Source: Rhodospirillaceae bacterium (GTDB taxonomy: Bacteria > Pseudomonadota > Alphaproteobacteria > Rhodospirillales > UBA2165). From it: a stretch of DNA of 46,894 bases. Below, piece after piece: positions 34,656 through 44,077 of the stretch. A model generated the notes under the pieces. That model ran no database searches. It was given only the letters and a program-made list of their open reading frames with translations, and was not told the origin of the DNA. The stretch spans positions 1-46,894 of the forward strand of contig PBNV01000051.1 in the NCBI GenBank assembly GCA_002723345.1. The letters run 5' to 3'. A program made the position numbers and the translations under genes. Positions within the stretch are counted from its first letter, which is position 1. Each line of letters begins with the position of its first letter.

Positions 34656-36008
34656 ATGCGCTTACTAATAATTGGCGCTCTTGGTGGGCAAATAGGCGCG
34701 GCCAGTCAAATTGCCGTGGCACGGGGATCACAGGTTTCTCAGGCAGAGAATATAGATGCTGCCATGAAATCCCTCCGGGCAGGTAATGGCGCTGACGTCA
34801 TCATGATAGACTCGGGCCTTGATATAGCAGGTCTGGTCAGCATGCTCGAGAGCGAGAGAATTGATGTACCTGTCGTTGCCTGCGGTGTGGGTGACGATAA
34901 GGGAGTTGCTGTCCGGGCCATAAAGTCCGGAGCGCAGGAATATATCCCGCTTCCGCCAGATGCAGAACTAATCTCAGCCGTCTTGGAGGCGGTATCTCAA
35001 GAAAACTACTCGATCATCCACAAAGACCCAGCCATGACGAAGGTTTTGGCGTTGGCCAAACAGGTTGCAAAAAGCACGGCAAGCGTTTTGGTCGTTGGGG
35101 ACTCCGGTACGGGCAAGGAATTAATGGCCCGATTTATCCACAACAAAAGCCCGCGGGCCAAGGCACCCTTTGTCGCCGTAAACTGCGCGGACATTCCCGA
35201 GAATCTCCTCGAGTCGGAATTGTTTGGCTACGAGAAAGGCGCGTTCACGGGTGCGGTTGCGAGACGCATTGGAAAGTTTGAAGAGGCAGATAGCGGTACC
35301 ATATTGTTGGACGAGATCAGTGAAATGGATCTCAGGCTTCAAGCAAAATTACTACGGGCCATACAGGAGCATGAAATAGATCGAATTGGCGGAAAACGGC
35401 CCGTAAAAGTAGATGTGCGGATTCTGGCAACAAGCAACCGTAATATGGAGCAAGAGGTCGCAGAAGGAAGGTTCAGAGAAGACCTCTATTTCCGTCTCAA
35501 TGTAATCACTATTCAAATCCCGAACTTAGCCGATCGACCGGATGATATTGAACCCCTCGCAAAATATTTTATAGAAAAATACGCTGCATCAAATGGGTTG
35601 GACGGTATGCGGATCTCCAAGGAGGCCCTCATCCAATTGAAGAGCCACCCCTGGCCGGGGAATGTTCGAGAACTGGAGAACACCATTCATCGGGGTGTGC
35701 TCCTAGCAGTTGGTAGTGAAATAAAACCTGCTTCGATCCATTTGGAGGGCTCCGGATCTTCGCACGGCACGGCGGTAGCCCCCAACGGCGAAACCGCCGG
35801 CGGGATACATCTTGTAGGTAAGACTGTGGCAGAAGTGGAGAAAGAATTGATCATAGATACATTAGACCATTGCCTTGGAAACAGAACTCATGCCGCCAAT
35901 ATTTTAGGTATTTCGATCCGAACTTTGCGAAATAAATTAAAACAGTATTCCGCACAAGGCGTAACTGTTCCTGCCCCAGGAGAGGGTGGAACAAAGGCCC
36001 CCGTGTGA
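34656..36008 (+). CDS. flbD: sigma-54-dependent flagellar activator FlbD
   Basis: A 450-residue activator. The receiver-like domain (1-115) keeps Asp52 but lacks the N-terminal acidic pair and the Lys of a canonical receiver, so it is probably not controlled by ordinary phosphorelay. The AAA+ domain (about 120-350) has Walker A GDSGTGKE (148-155) and the sigma-54 contact loop GAFTGA (195-200). The Fis-type helix-turn-helix is at about 395-430 (NRTHAANILGISIRTLRNKL). It is the likely activator of the four sigma-54 promoters found here, restrained or licensed by FliX (11121). Confidence 0.95.
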   Translation: MRLLIIGALGGQIGAASQIAVARGSQVSQAENIDAAMKSLRAGNGADVIMIDSGLDIAGLVSMLESERIDVPVVACGVGDDKGVAVRAIKSGAQEYIPLPPDAELISAVLEAVSQENYSIIHKDPAMTKVLALAKQVAKSTASVLVVGDSGTGKELMARFIHNKSPRAKAPFVAVNCADIPENLLESELFGYEKGAFTGAVARRIGKFEEADSGTILLDEISEMDLRLQAKLLRAIQEHEIDRIGGKRPVKVDVRILATSNRNMEQEVAEGRFREDLYFRLNVITIQIPNLADRPDDIEPLAKYFIEKYAASNGLDGMRISKEALIQLKSHPWPGNVRELENTIHRGVLLAVGSEIKPASIHLEGSGSSHGTAVAPNGETAGGIHLVGKTVAEVEKELIIDTLDHCLGNRTHAANILGISIRTLRNKLKQYSAQGVTVPAPGEGGTKAPV

Positions 36009-36035
36009 TCTGTTGCGTTTCAACATTGAGGTAAA

Positions 36036-38252
36036 ATGGCAGAAGACGCTCCCGAACCACGTCCTATCGCCGCCGCCACTCCCGACGCTGATGGCGCCGT
36101 AGCGGCTGAGATAGCTGACGGCCTGCAGACAACGCCGGCCACCGCGACCGAAGATGCTATAGAGGCACTCGGCGCCGATATATATCAGCGTGTCCGCAGC
36201 GCTTTTGCGAGAGGGGACATTATGCTGGCTTTGGGTGTGGTGGCCATCCTCGTTATTCTTATTCTCCCGATGCCACGTTGGCTGTTAGACGTCAGTCTGG
36301 CTTTTTCAATCACTTTCTCCGTGCTTGTTCTGATGACCGTAATTTTTATGGACAGGCCATTGGACTTTAATGCGTTTCCAACGATTCTCTTGATCGCCAC
36401 GATGATCAGATTGGCGCTAAATCTGGCTTCAACCCGGCTCATTTTGGCCGATGGTCATCAGGGAACCGGCGCAGCCGGCGAGGTCATCGAAGCCTTTGGT
36501 GGATTTATCATGGGCGGGAATTTTGTCATCGGTATTATCGTTTTCGGCATTTTGGTCATAGTAAATTTTATCGTCATTACAAAGGGTTCGACACGTATCG
36601 CTGAAGTGGCTGCTCGCTTTACGCTGGATGCCATGCCCGGTAAGCAGATGGCAATCGACGCAGACCTCTCCTCTGGACTTATTAACGAGGAGCATGCGCG
36701 AAACAGACGAAAAGAATTGGAGGACGAGAGCTCCTTTTTCGGTGCCATGGACGGTGCCGCAAAATTTGTACGCGGGGATGCGGTGGCCGGGCTCCTCATC
36801 GTGGGCATTAATATCGTTGGCGGTATTATCATAGGGGTTGTCCAGCGTGATATGGCTTTTGGCGACGCTATGGAGACCTTCACCCGTTTGACCGTGGGCG
36901 ATGGCCTCGTCTCTCAGATCCCTGCTCTCATTGTATCTACGGCAGCTGGTATGCTTGTCACCAAGGGTGGTGTCTCGGGGCCAATGGATAAGGCCGTCTT
37001 TGGGCAGTTGGGTCGTAAACCGAAGTCTCTCGGCATGGTGTCCTTCCTTCTGGTGGCCTTGGCAATATTGCCTGGTATTCCAGCCTTTCCCTTTTTAATT
37101 CTGGCAGGCGGGTTTGGCGGAGTTGCCATTTTGGGCTTTCGTAAGGACCAGACTGCCCGTCAGGTGAAAAAAGAGACAACCGAAGCAGAGGCAGCCGAGA
37201 GGGCGCCTGTCTCAGAGGAACCAATCTCTCAAGTTCTCAAGATCGACTTCCTCCGATTAGAACTGGGATACGGTCTGCTCGCTTTGATAAATGAGGGCCA
37301 AGACGGGCAACGGCTGACAGATCAAATTAGAGCTCTTCGGCGGCAAATGGCCGTAGAAATGGGTTTCGTCATGCCGGCCGTGAGGATACAGGATAATATG
37401 CAACTGCCTGCTAATAATTACATTATGCGGGTTAAGGAAATTGAGGCAGGAAGAGGCGACCTCCGGCCCAACATGCTCCTCGTGATGGACCCCCGGGGTG
37501 AGGAAATTACGATTACGGGTGAGTCGACAAATGAACCAACTTTTGGGCTCCCGGCAATGTGGATTGATGCGCAGGCCCGGGAGGAAGCAATGTTCAGGGG
37601 GTATACCGTGGTCGATGCCCCCACAGTGATAACCACGCACTTGACCGAGGTCATCAAGGACAACATGTCTGAACTACTGTCTTACGCGGAGACCCAGAAA
37701 CTGCTGGATGAGCTGGACAAAGACCATCAAAAACTCATAGCGGATATCGTGCCGGCGCAAATTACGGTCGGGGGGATCCAAAGAACGCTTCAAAACTTGC
37801 TGCAGGAACGTATTTCCATTCGCGACCTTCCAACAATCTTGGAGGGTATCTCAGAGGCTTGTGTTCAGACCCGTAACATCAACCAAATTACCGAACATGT
37901 CCGAATGCGCCTCGCCCGCCAAATCAGCGATCAGAACGCAAATATGGAGGGTATTATTCAGCTTGTGACGCTATCGCCTGAATGGGAGCAGACGTTCGCT
38001 GAGTCGATTGTGGGGAACGGCGATGAACGCCAATTATCTATGGAGCCAAGCAAGCTGCAGGAGTTTATTTCTGCTGTTCGGCAGGTATTCGAACGGCAAG
38101 CACTCATGGGGGAAACGCCTATCTTACTCACAAGTCCGAATATTCGTCAGTTTGTTCGTTCAATCGTCGAGCGGTTTAGACCATCCACAGTCGTCATGTC
38201 TCAAAATGAGGTTCATCCAAAAGCTAAAATTAAAACGGTTGAACAGATCTGA
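36036..38252 (+). CDS. flhA: flagellar type III export gate protein FlhA
   Basis: A 738-residue protein. An Ala/Asp-rich N-terminus (1-50) precedes about eight transmembrane helices (to about 365). The cytoplasmic loop has the FHIPEP-family segment (NLASTRLILADGHQGTGAAG and FTLDAMPGKQMAIDADLSSG). The large cytosolic domain continues with LRLELGYGLLALI, PAVRIQDNMQLPANNYIM and ITVGGIQRTLQNLLQE. FlhA is the export gate that receives chaperone-substrate complexes. No other gate gene (flhB, fliP, fliQ, fliR) is in the window. Confidence 0.98.
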   Translation: MAEDAPEPRPIAAATPDADGAVAAEIADGLQTTPATATEDAIEALGADIYQRVRSAFARGDIMLALGVVAILVILILPMPRWLLDVSLAFSITFSVLVLMTVIFMDRPLDFNAFPTILLIATMIRLALNLASTRLILADGHQGTGAAGEVIEAFGGFIMGGNFVIGIIVFGILVIVNFIVITKGSTRIAEVAARFTLDAMPGKQMAIDADLSSGLINEEHARNRRKELEDESSFFGAMDGAAKFVRGDAVAGLLIVGINIVGGIIIGVVQRDMAFGDAMETFTRLTVGDGLVSQIPALIVSTAAGMLVTKGGVSGPMDKAVFGQLGRKPKSLGMVSFLLVALAILPGIPAFPFLILAGGFGGVAILGFRKDQTARQVKKETTEAEAAERAPVSEEPISQVLKIDFLRLELGYGLLALINEGQDGQRLTDQIRALRRQMAVEMGFVMPAVRIQDNMQLPANNYIMRVKEIEAGRGDLRPNMLLVMDPRGEEITITGESTNEPTFGLPAMWIDAQAREEAMFRGYTVVDAPTVITTHLTEVIKDNMSELLSYAETQKLLDELDKDHQKLIADIVPAQITVGGIQRTLQNLLQERISIRDLPTILEGISEACVQTRNINQITEHVRMRLARQISDQNANMEGIIQLVTLSPEWEQTFAESIVGNGDERQLSMEPSKLQEFISAVRQVFERQALMGETPILLTSPNIRQFVRSIVERFRPSTVVMSQNEVHPKAKIKTVEQI

Positions 38253-38330
38253 ATAATTGTGCCCATTTGGGCGCTAAACTATTTTATTTGGATCGAGTTT
38301 AAAATAATATTCGCCATCCCGGAGAGGTGA

Positions 38331-39119
38331 ATGCAACAAAGCAACGGTGGATATAATTCGGCTGTAGCCGAGATGTCTCAGCCAAAGGGGACATATGCCG
38401 TAGCATCGGGAAAGGGTGGTGTCGGGAAGACCTGGTTCGCCATTACACTTTCCCATGCACTCGCTAATCTTGGCCGCAAGACCTTGTTGTTTGACGGTGA
38501 CTTAGGATTAGCCAATGTTGATATCCAACTGGGCCTGATGCCGAAACATGATTTAGGGACAGTTGTAAGCGGTAAATTGCCTCTAAACCAGGCGACCCTG
38601 TCCTTCGATGATGGTGGCTTTGACATTATCGCGGGACGATCAGGCTCGGGGAATTTGGCGAATATATCTGCCAATCGGCTGCACACTCTTGGTGAGGACT
38701 TATCACTTCTCTCTGCCGCTTATCAAAGTGTTGTATTGGATTTGGGTGCCGGCGTTGAGCGCACTGTAAGGAATCTCGCCAATCACGTTGATACCGTGCT
38801 TGTTTTAACCACTGATGAACCAACGGCGCTCACCGATGCCTATGCATTTATAAAAATAACACATATGGAGCAGCCTGACGCAGACATTAAAGTAGTCGTC
38901 AATATGGCTAATAGTACGAAGGAGGGAGAACGGACCTATAATACCATCCTGAAAGCCTGCGAGGGATTTTTAAAATTTTCCCCGCCTCTTGCCGGCGTAA
39001 TCAGAAGAGACCCAAAAGTTCGCGATAGTATCCGAGCACAAAGCCCCATCCTTATGCGGTTTCCAAACACGGAAGCGGCCATTGACGTCGGCAATATCGT
39101 CAATAATCTGACTGGCTGA
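38331..39119 (+). CDS. flhG: MinD-like ATPase FlhG (FleN)
   Basis: A 262-residue ParA/MinD ATPase with the deviant Walker A SGKGGVGKT (26-34), FDGDLGLANVDIQLGL (switch I region, about 52-67) and VVLDLGAGVE. This pattern and the place after flhA identify FlhG, which limits flagellar number. The usual partner gene flhF is absent between flhA and flhG. There is a 78-nt gap after flhA and a GGAGAGG ribosome site. Confidence 0.92.
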   Translation: MQQSNGGYNSAVAEMSQPKGTYAVASGKGGVGKTWFAITLSHALANLGRKTLLFDGDLGLANVDIQLGLMPKHDLGTVVSGKLPLNQATLSFDDGGFDIIAGRSGSGNLANISANRLHTLGEDLSLLSAAYQSVVLDLGAGVERTVRNLANHVDTVLVLTTDEPTALTDAYAFIKITHMEQPDADIKVVVNMANSTKEGERTYNTILKACEGFLKFSPPLAGVIRRDPKVRDSIRAQSPILMRFPNTEAAIDVGNIVNNLTG

Positions 39120-39122
39120 GGC

Positions 39123-40757
39123 ATGACGGATATTTTTCCTCCTCCGCCAGTGCCGCCACCAGCTGTTTCAAACCCTTCGCTCACTCAAACGGCCGTGGCG
39201 CATAATCCACCAAGCAACATCCTGAGTTTACCGATTGGCGCAAGTTTGGACGGTGTGGTCATCTCTCAGGTCCCGCAATCCAACTTAGTCGAAATAGAGA
39301 CCCATCTCGGAAGATTATTACTCCAAAGCACGGCAGATTTGGGATTGGACAACTATCTTCAGCTAATGCTGCACAGGAAGTCCCCTTACCTCCAATTTAT
39401 AATCAAGAATAATTTGGTATCGGGCACAAACAATTCGCAAACTGCCCAGTCACTGACCGCACACATTGGAACGTCTGAGCCTCAGAAATTAGCAACAACT
39501 GGACCAGCAGCCCCATCTCTGCTAGTCCCTAATAATGTGCAGCCTCCAATAAGCGCACAGAAAGTTCCAGCCGAAGGCCAGATTAAGGTAGAAATCGGTT
39601 CGGTTGTTAGGGCCACCCTTTTAACGGCGCACCGCTCAGATAATTTAAATAATCTATCAAATTATTCCAAAATCTTTTCCCTACAAAATGGACTATTGCA
39701 CGCCGGTAGTCAGATTTTAAACACATTCAAAAAAGGTTTTGCGAAGTTTGTGCCTGGAAATGGACCAGGGACTGCATTAATACAACGGGCCGATCTTCCG
39801 TTCACCTTTAGTGCAGGATCAAAACTAAATGTCCAAATTATAGATATATTAGCCCCCGCCAATGGCACGGTAGACCCACGCTCTAATTTATCGGTTAGAT
39901 CGGGGCACGTCTTTTTCGGGGCAGTGTCGTCGCATCTACCATCTGGTTTTCCGGTCATCGATACTGGGATTGGGCGGCTGGTGCTCGAAACAGCCGCCGA
40001 CATCGCAACGGGTAGCCGCCTATCCATGCAATTAGTCTCTCTACCCCAGACGCAACCTCTGAATACACGGCTTAGCGCTAGTGGGCCGCCGCCCCTATGG
40101 CTCGGCTTGCCCGCTCTGACAGAAACCTTCGATTTTATAGAACAATTGCCCTCAGACGTCAGGGCCAACGTGCCCTCCCCCGCCATACCTCGCGCCGACA
40201 GCCAACTGACGTCTACAGTGCTCTTCTTTCTAAGTGCGTTGAAGGGTGGGAATTTGCGCACCTGGCTGCCAGATCAAACAAGTGCTTTTCTTACCGCGGA
40301 AAAACCGGATCTTTTGCGACGCCTGACCGAAGAATTTGGGCAAATCGCCCGTCCCTTCAACGAAGGTACATCAGGCGATTGGCGGACAGCTATCATTCCG
40401 CTCATAGGGGGACCATACTTGGAGAATTTTCAGATGAGTTTCCGCAAAGGGGGAGTAGGTGGTGAGGATAAAGTCGACGAGAAAGATGCAAGGTTCATAA
40501 TCGATGTCACACTGAGCAAATTTGGCAGAGTGCAGCTAGATGGTTTAGTCATCTCCGGGAAAAACAAATTTGACCTTTTTGTGCGCTCGGAAGCGTCCTT
40601 TCCGAAAATGATGAGGCTCGGCATTATCGATATATTTTCTGAATTTATTGAAATTTCCGGTGTAAAAGGAACCTTGTCATTCCAATCACGGACTCACTTT
40701 GTGGACGTACCAAGCGTTCGGGGCGGCTCGCGTGAGGACGTCTATCTAGTTATTTAA
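39123..40757 (+). CDS. FliK-like hypothetical protein of the flhA operon
   Basis: A 544-residue protein starting three nt after flhG. It begins with a Pro-rich segment (5-15). Two similar stretches, ETHLGRLLLQSTADLGLDNY (about 60-79) and DTGIGRLVLETAADIATGSR (about 280-299), suggest an internal duplication. The C-terminal part (about 455-540, IIDVTLSKFGRVQLDGLVI) resembles the C-terminal Flg_hook-type strand pattern of FliK proteins. I recall similar genes annotated as FliK in Rhodospirillales, but the true fliK is at 21408. Function unknown; export or hook control is inferred. Confidence 0.7.
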   Translation: MTDIFPPPPVPPPAVSNPSLTQTAVAHNPPSNILSLPIGASLDGVVISQVPQSNLVEIETHLGRLLLQSTADLGLDNYLQLMLHRKSPYLQFIIKNNLVSGTNNSQTAQSLTAHIGTSEPQKLATTGPAAPSLLVPNNVQPPISAQKVPAEGQIKVEIGSVVRATLLTAHRSDNLNNLSNYSKIFSLQNGLLHAGSQILNTFKKGFAKFVPGNGPGTALIQRADLPFTFSAGSKLNVQIIDILAPANGTVDPRSNLSVRSGHVFFGAVSSHLPSGFPVIDTGIGRLVLETAADIATGSRLSMQLVSLPQTQPLNTRLSASGPPPLWLGLPALTETFDFIEQLPSDVRANVPSPAIPRADSQLTSTVLFFLSALKGGNLRTWLPDQTSAFLTAEKPDLLRRLTEEFGQIARPFNEGTSGDWRTAIIPLIGGPYLENFQMSFRKGGVGGEDKVDEKDARFIIDVTLSKFGRVQLDGLVISGKNKFDLFVRSEASFPKMMRLGIIDIFSEFIEISGVKGTLSFQSRTHFVDVPSVRGGSREDVYLVI

Positions 40758-40767
40758 CGAGGGTATT

Positions 40768-41169
40768 ATGGACGTGCAATCAAGACGCGCCTTACTCACT
40801 TGCGACAGCAACCCAAACGATAGGAGCGACTACCTGATCTCGCTGGGAGACCGTCTGATGATGAGAGATCATGGTACATTCGATGTTCGTGTCACCTACG
40901 TTCCGGACTCTTTCATCTTAAATGTCACCTCATTTCACAGCTATTTGATGGCGTTAGGCGACCCAACTGAGATGACACCGGAACGGTCTGGAAAAACTCT
41001 TCTGGAAGATGTCAATAACGAGCTTGTACCCCGATGGGTCCGGGTCACCCTCATTGGACGACCGGCGGCCACAGTTGGTGGTTCTTACCGCTGTCTCTTT
41101 CAAGACAGTCAGCCCAACTGGTCAAATCCGTCGCTTACAGCGGCGGTCATTGAATTTGAAGCTGCCTAG
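40768..41169 (+). CDS. QueF-fold (tunnelling-fold) protein without QueF catalytic residues
   Basis: A 133-residue protein that aligns by eye along most of its length with type I QueF (nitrile reductase of queuosine synthesis). NPNDRSDYLISL (15-26) matches the NRDY start, GTFDVRVTYVPDSFILNVTS (36-55) matches the strand pair, and LLEDVNNELVPRWVRVTLIG (78-97) matches the last helix and strand. The catalytic Cys (SLCP), the Asp of PDF and the Glu of FHE are all absent, and the ESKS substrate motif reads NVTS. It is therefore probably not a reductase. It is the last gene of the fliF-to-flhG run, 10 nt after its neighbour, with GAGGG as ribosome site. Confidence 0.72.
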   Translation: MDVQSRRALLTCDSNPNDRSDYLISLGDRLMMRDHGTFDVRVTYVPDSFILNVTSFHSYLMALGDPTEMTPERSGKTLLEDVNNELVPRWVRVTLIGRPAATVGGSYRCLFQDSQPNWSNPSLTAAVIEFEAA

Positions 41170-41172
41170 GCT

Positions 41173-41607
41173 TTAGAGAGTCTCTTTAATTTTCTTTTGT
41201 AGGTGAGCATTCATCCCTATCTCATCGAGCACCGCCTGCTCCGAACGCGATTGCTCTAATGAAACAGCCAGATCGCGGGCCTCCTGGGTCAGTTCAAAAC
41301 CCTTCAAACCTCTGTATTCCTCCCTGATTTCCCCTTGCGCGATAACTAACTTTTCCTCCATTTCCCGAATTGCAGCCGCAAACTGCTCTCGACGAAGGAT
41401 GCTATGAGCGGCGAAGTTGCCATACAAAATACCCGCCAGATCAGGCGACGATTTAGCAATACACTGTTCTTTTATAATTTTATCTTCAAGGGCAGCAGCT
41501 TGCCGCTCCAAATCTGAGACAACGGCTAACATTCCTCCTAATTCTCTCCGCTTCTCATCAACGCGATGTTGGTGCAAGCGAATTAACGTATGGAGCGATT
41601 TCGCCAC
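41173..41607 (-). CDS. fliJ: flagellar export protein FliJ
   Basis: A 144-residue coiled-coil protein throughout (about 1-130). The N-terminal LHTLIRLHQHRVDEKRREL is FliJ-like. FliJ links the FliI ATPase ring to FlhA. The GTG start directly abuts the fliI stop codon, with GGAGG eight nt upstream inside fliI, so translation is coupled. Identification leans on the coiled coil and the fliI-fliJ order. Confidence 0.9.
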   Translation of the reverse strand: MAKSLHTLIRLHQHRVDEKRRELGGMLAVVSDLERQAAALEDKIIKEQCIAKSSPDLAGILYGNFAAHSILRREQFAAAIREMEEKLVIAQGEIREEYRGLKGFELTQEARDLAVSLEQSRSEQAVLDEIGMNAHLQKKIKETL

Positions 41608-42957
41608 CTATGCTGCCTCCTCTTGGCCATAATGCATATCCAAACTCGCCGCAAGTTGAGCATAACAGGAATCTAAATCCGTCGCTTCGGTCTTAGTTTG
41701 CCTTAGAAACGCCTCGATGGCCGGGAAATAGTGGATGGCTTCATCCACGCTTGGATCAGATCCCTGCCGATATGCTCCCAGCCGAATCAATTCCGCCATG
41801 TCTTCATAAGTGGACACCAAATGTCTGGCCCGGTCCACAACAGCGTTTTGCTCCGCTGTATTGCAATCGGGCATCGTCCGCGAAATACTCTTTAAGATAT
41901 TCACTGCAGGAAAACGTCCCCGGTCAGCAATTGCCCGATCTAATATAACATGCCCATCGAGGATACCCCTTACTGCGTCTGAGACAGGCTCGTTGAGGTC
42001 ATCGCCCTCAACAAGAACCGTAAACAGTCCAGTTATGGACCCCTGATCCACGGTGCCGGGACCAGCTCTCTCAAGCAGTCGGGGCAACTCTGCAAAAACT
42101 GTGGGGGTATAGCCTCTTGTTGCTGGCGGCTCACCTGCGGATAGACTGATCTCTCTCTGCGCCATCGCAAAGCGTGTAACGCTATCCATAAGACACAGGA
42201 CATGGCGGTTTTGGTCTCGGAAATACTCGGAGACTGCCATTGTCAAATAAGCTGCCTGGCGACGCACAAGAGGCGGTTCATCTGACGTCGCGACAACCAC
42301 GACACTCCGAGCCATACCATCCGTCCCCAGATCGTCCTCAATAAACTCTTTGGCTTCTCTACCCCGTTCTCCAATGAGACCAATAACGCTGACATCCGAA
42401 GTTGTGTGACGCGCCATCATGGAAAGAAGTGTTGATTTTCCAACACCTGAGCCAGAAAATATACCCAGGCGTTGTCCCATGCAAACCGATAAAAAGGTAT
42501 TCATTGATCGAACACCCAAATCTATTTTGTCCCCCACTCGGGTTCGCTGATGCGCCGGTGGAGGGTTATTCATTATGGCGTAACAATCTGCGCCCTTCGA
42601 GAGAGGTCCCTTTCCATCGATCGGCTCTCCAAACGCGTTGATCACGCGCCCAAGCCAACTCTCAGACGGATAGATCGCCGCTGCACTCGTGCCGATCTCT
42701 GCACGGCATCCAATCCCGATTCCTTCCAATGTCCCAAAAGGTAGTGCCCGGATCTGACCGTCTTTGAAGCCAACGACCTCACATGTGACCTGTCGACCGT
42801 TCCGTGCCTGGACCAGAAAATGATCGCCAATCGAGACAAGTCCCTCAATGCCACCGATCTCGATAAGCATGCCGAGTACCGAGGTGACACACCCACACAC
42901 TTTTTGGGACGGGAGCCGCTCTATGTCACGAATAATATTGTCGAATGGTATGCTCAC
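41608..42957 (-). CDS. fliI: flagellar export ATPase FliI
   Basis: A 449-residue F1-beta-like ATPase. Walker A GSGVGKST is at 169-176, Walker B falls in VLCLMDSVTRFAMAQREI, and the GEPPATRGYTPTVFAELPRL block and YEDMAELIRLGAY near the end are typical. FliI energises substrate entry into the flagellar export gate. The start is GTG at 42957. It is divergent from ctrA, with 174 nt between the two starts. Confidence 0.97.
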   Translation of the reverse strand: MSIPFDNIIRDIERLPSQKVCGCVTSVLGMLIEIGGIEGLVSIGDHFLVQARNGRQVTCEVVGFKDGQIRALPFGTLEGIGIGCRAEIGTSAAAIYPSESWLGRVINAFGEPIDGKGPLSKGADCYAIMNNPPPAHQRTRVGDKIDLGVRSMNTFLSVCMGQRLGIFSGSGVGKSTLLSMMARHTTSDVSVIGLIGERGREAKEFIEDDLGTDGMARSVVVVATSDEPPLVRRQAAYLTMAVSEYFRDQNRHVLCLMDSVTRFAMAQREISLSAGEPPATRGYTPTVFAELPRLLERAGPGTVDQGSITGLFTVLVEGDDLNEPVSDAVRGILDGHVILDRAIADRGRFPAVNILKSISRTMPDCNTAEQNAVVDRARHLVSTYEDMAELIRLGAYRQGSDPSVDEAIHYFPAIEAFLRQTKTEATDLDSCYAQLAASLDMHYGQEEAA

Positions 42958-43019
42958 GCGATTCTCATTTCATAATTTTTTATACCAGAATTTTTATTAA
43001 AAATATGACCCAAAACCGC

Positions 43020-43034
43020 TTAATGTTTGGTAAA
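43020..43034. promoter_or_regulatory. candidate CtrA box between fliI and ctrA
   Basis: TTAA-N7-TAAA, one base off the CtrA consensus, lies 63 nt upstream of fliI and 98 nt upstream of ctrA. CtrA autoregulation is known in Caulobacter. A GATTC sequence, the CcrM methylation type, is at 42960-42964 near the fliI start. Confidence 0.35.
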
Positions 43035-43131
43035 ACGGTCTCAGCGCGTCGTTAGCTTGAATAACCTTGGAGCGCGCCCTATTGTTAAGCTATTGAGAGA
43101 GATATCTTTAACAACCGACAGAGAGACGGTC

Positions 43132-43863
43132 ATGCGAGTCCTTTTGGTTGAAGACGATCCTACCACATCTCAAAGTATAGAGATGATGTTGAGTACAGCT
43201 GGGATGGTGCTGGACACAACTGATATGGGCGAAGAAGGGCTCGAGATTGGGAAACTATATGATTACGACATCATTATTCTTGATCTGATGCTGCCGGATA
43301 TGGACGGGTATGAAGTGCTGCGGCGCCTGCGCGCGTCCAAAGTTGAAACGCCGGTCTTAATACTCTCGGGATTAACCGATTCCGAAGAAAAGGTAAAAGG
43401 GCTTGGAACGGGTGCAGATGATTATTTGACCAAGCCATTTAACAAAGATGAGCTTATTGCGCGGATAAATGCGATCGTCAGGAGATCCAAGGGGCATTCC
43501 GACTCTATCATCCAAACGGGAAAACTGGCCGTCAACTTAGATGCCCATACCGTTGAAGTTGATAACAAGCCAGTTCATCTCACCGGCAAGGAATATGGTA
43601 TTTTAGAGTTGCTGTCCCTTCGGAAAGGAACCACGCTTACAAAAGAGATGTTCCTTAATCACCTATACAATGGCATGGATGAACCAGAACTGAAAATTAT
43701 CGACGTTTTCGTCTGTAAACTCAGAAAGAAGTTGTCCTCTGCTGCGGGCGAGGAGGTTTATATACACACGGTGTGGGGACGGGGATATGTCTTGAGAGAC
43801 CCGGATGATGAACGAGCGGCATCAGAACTCTCAAAAAAAGCGAAATCGGAAGCTCCAGCGTAA
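43132..43863 (+). CDS. ctrA: cell-cycle response regulator CtrA
   Basis: A 243-residue OmpR-family regulator. The receiver domain has the LLVEDD acidic pair (4-9), phospho-acceptor Asp51 in [10 protein letters not shown] and the Lys of YLTKPF. The winged helix (about 130-230) includes [16 protein letters not shown] and [13 protein letters not shown]. These blocks are nearly identical to Caulobacter CtrA as I know it. The ATG at 43132 gives the standard MRVLLVEDD start, whereas the in-frame start at 43027 would add 35 unrelated residues. It probably controls early flagellar genes here. The C-terminus ends Glu-Ala-Pro-Ala. Confidence 0.96.
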   Translation: MRVLLVEDDPTTSQSIEMMLSTAGMVLDTTDMGEEGLEIGKLYDYDIIILDLMLPDMDGYEVLRRLRASKVETPVLILSGLTDSEEKVKGLGTGADDYLTKPFNKDELIARINAIVRRSKGHSDSIIQTGKLAVNLDAHTVEVDNKPVHLTGKEYGILELLSLRKGTTLTKEMFLNHLYNGMDEPELKIIDVFVCKLRKKLSSAAGEEVYIHTVWGRGYVLRDPDDERAASELSKKAKSEAPA

Positions 43864-44077
43864 GAGCCGAAATCTGACTGATATTTTAACGGGTCTAATC
43901 CACCAACTAAACCCGGCAATGAGTGATTTCTATGTACTTCGCGGCACTAGCCTCGACCTTTATACAAGTTGAAGGGCCTAATTTATCCTAAGAACTGCCC
44001 CCCAAAACCTCAAATCAAATTTAATCCTCAGGCATCAGCTTGGTGGTCCACTGCGGAACCAGCCTAAAATGCGCAGC

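Noticed and set aside
38262..38276. GCCC/GGGC hairpin after flhA
   Set aside because: Four- to five-base stem without a T-run; not a convincing terminator within an operon.
43027..43131. 35-residue N-terminal extension of CtrA
   Set aside because: The family begins at MRVLLVEDD; the extension overlaps the promoter region and the candidate CtrA box.
43864..44077. Gene-free gap between ctrA and chpT
   Set aside because: Only a weak CGGGT/ACCCG inverted repeat with a 16-nt loop and no T-run; nothing I can support.
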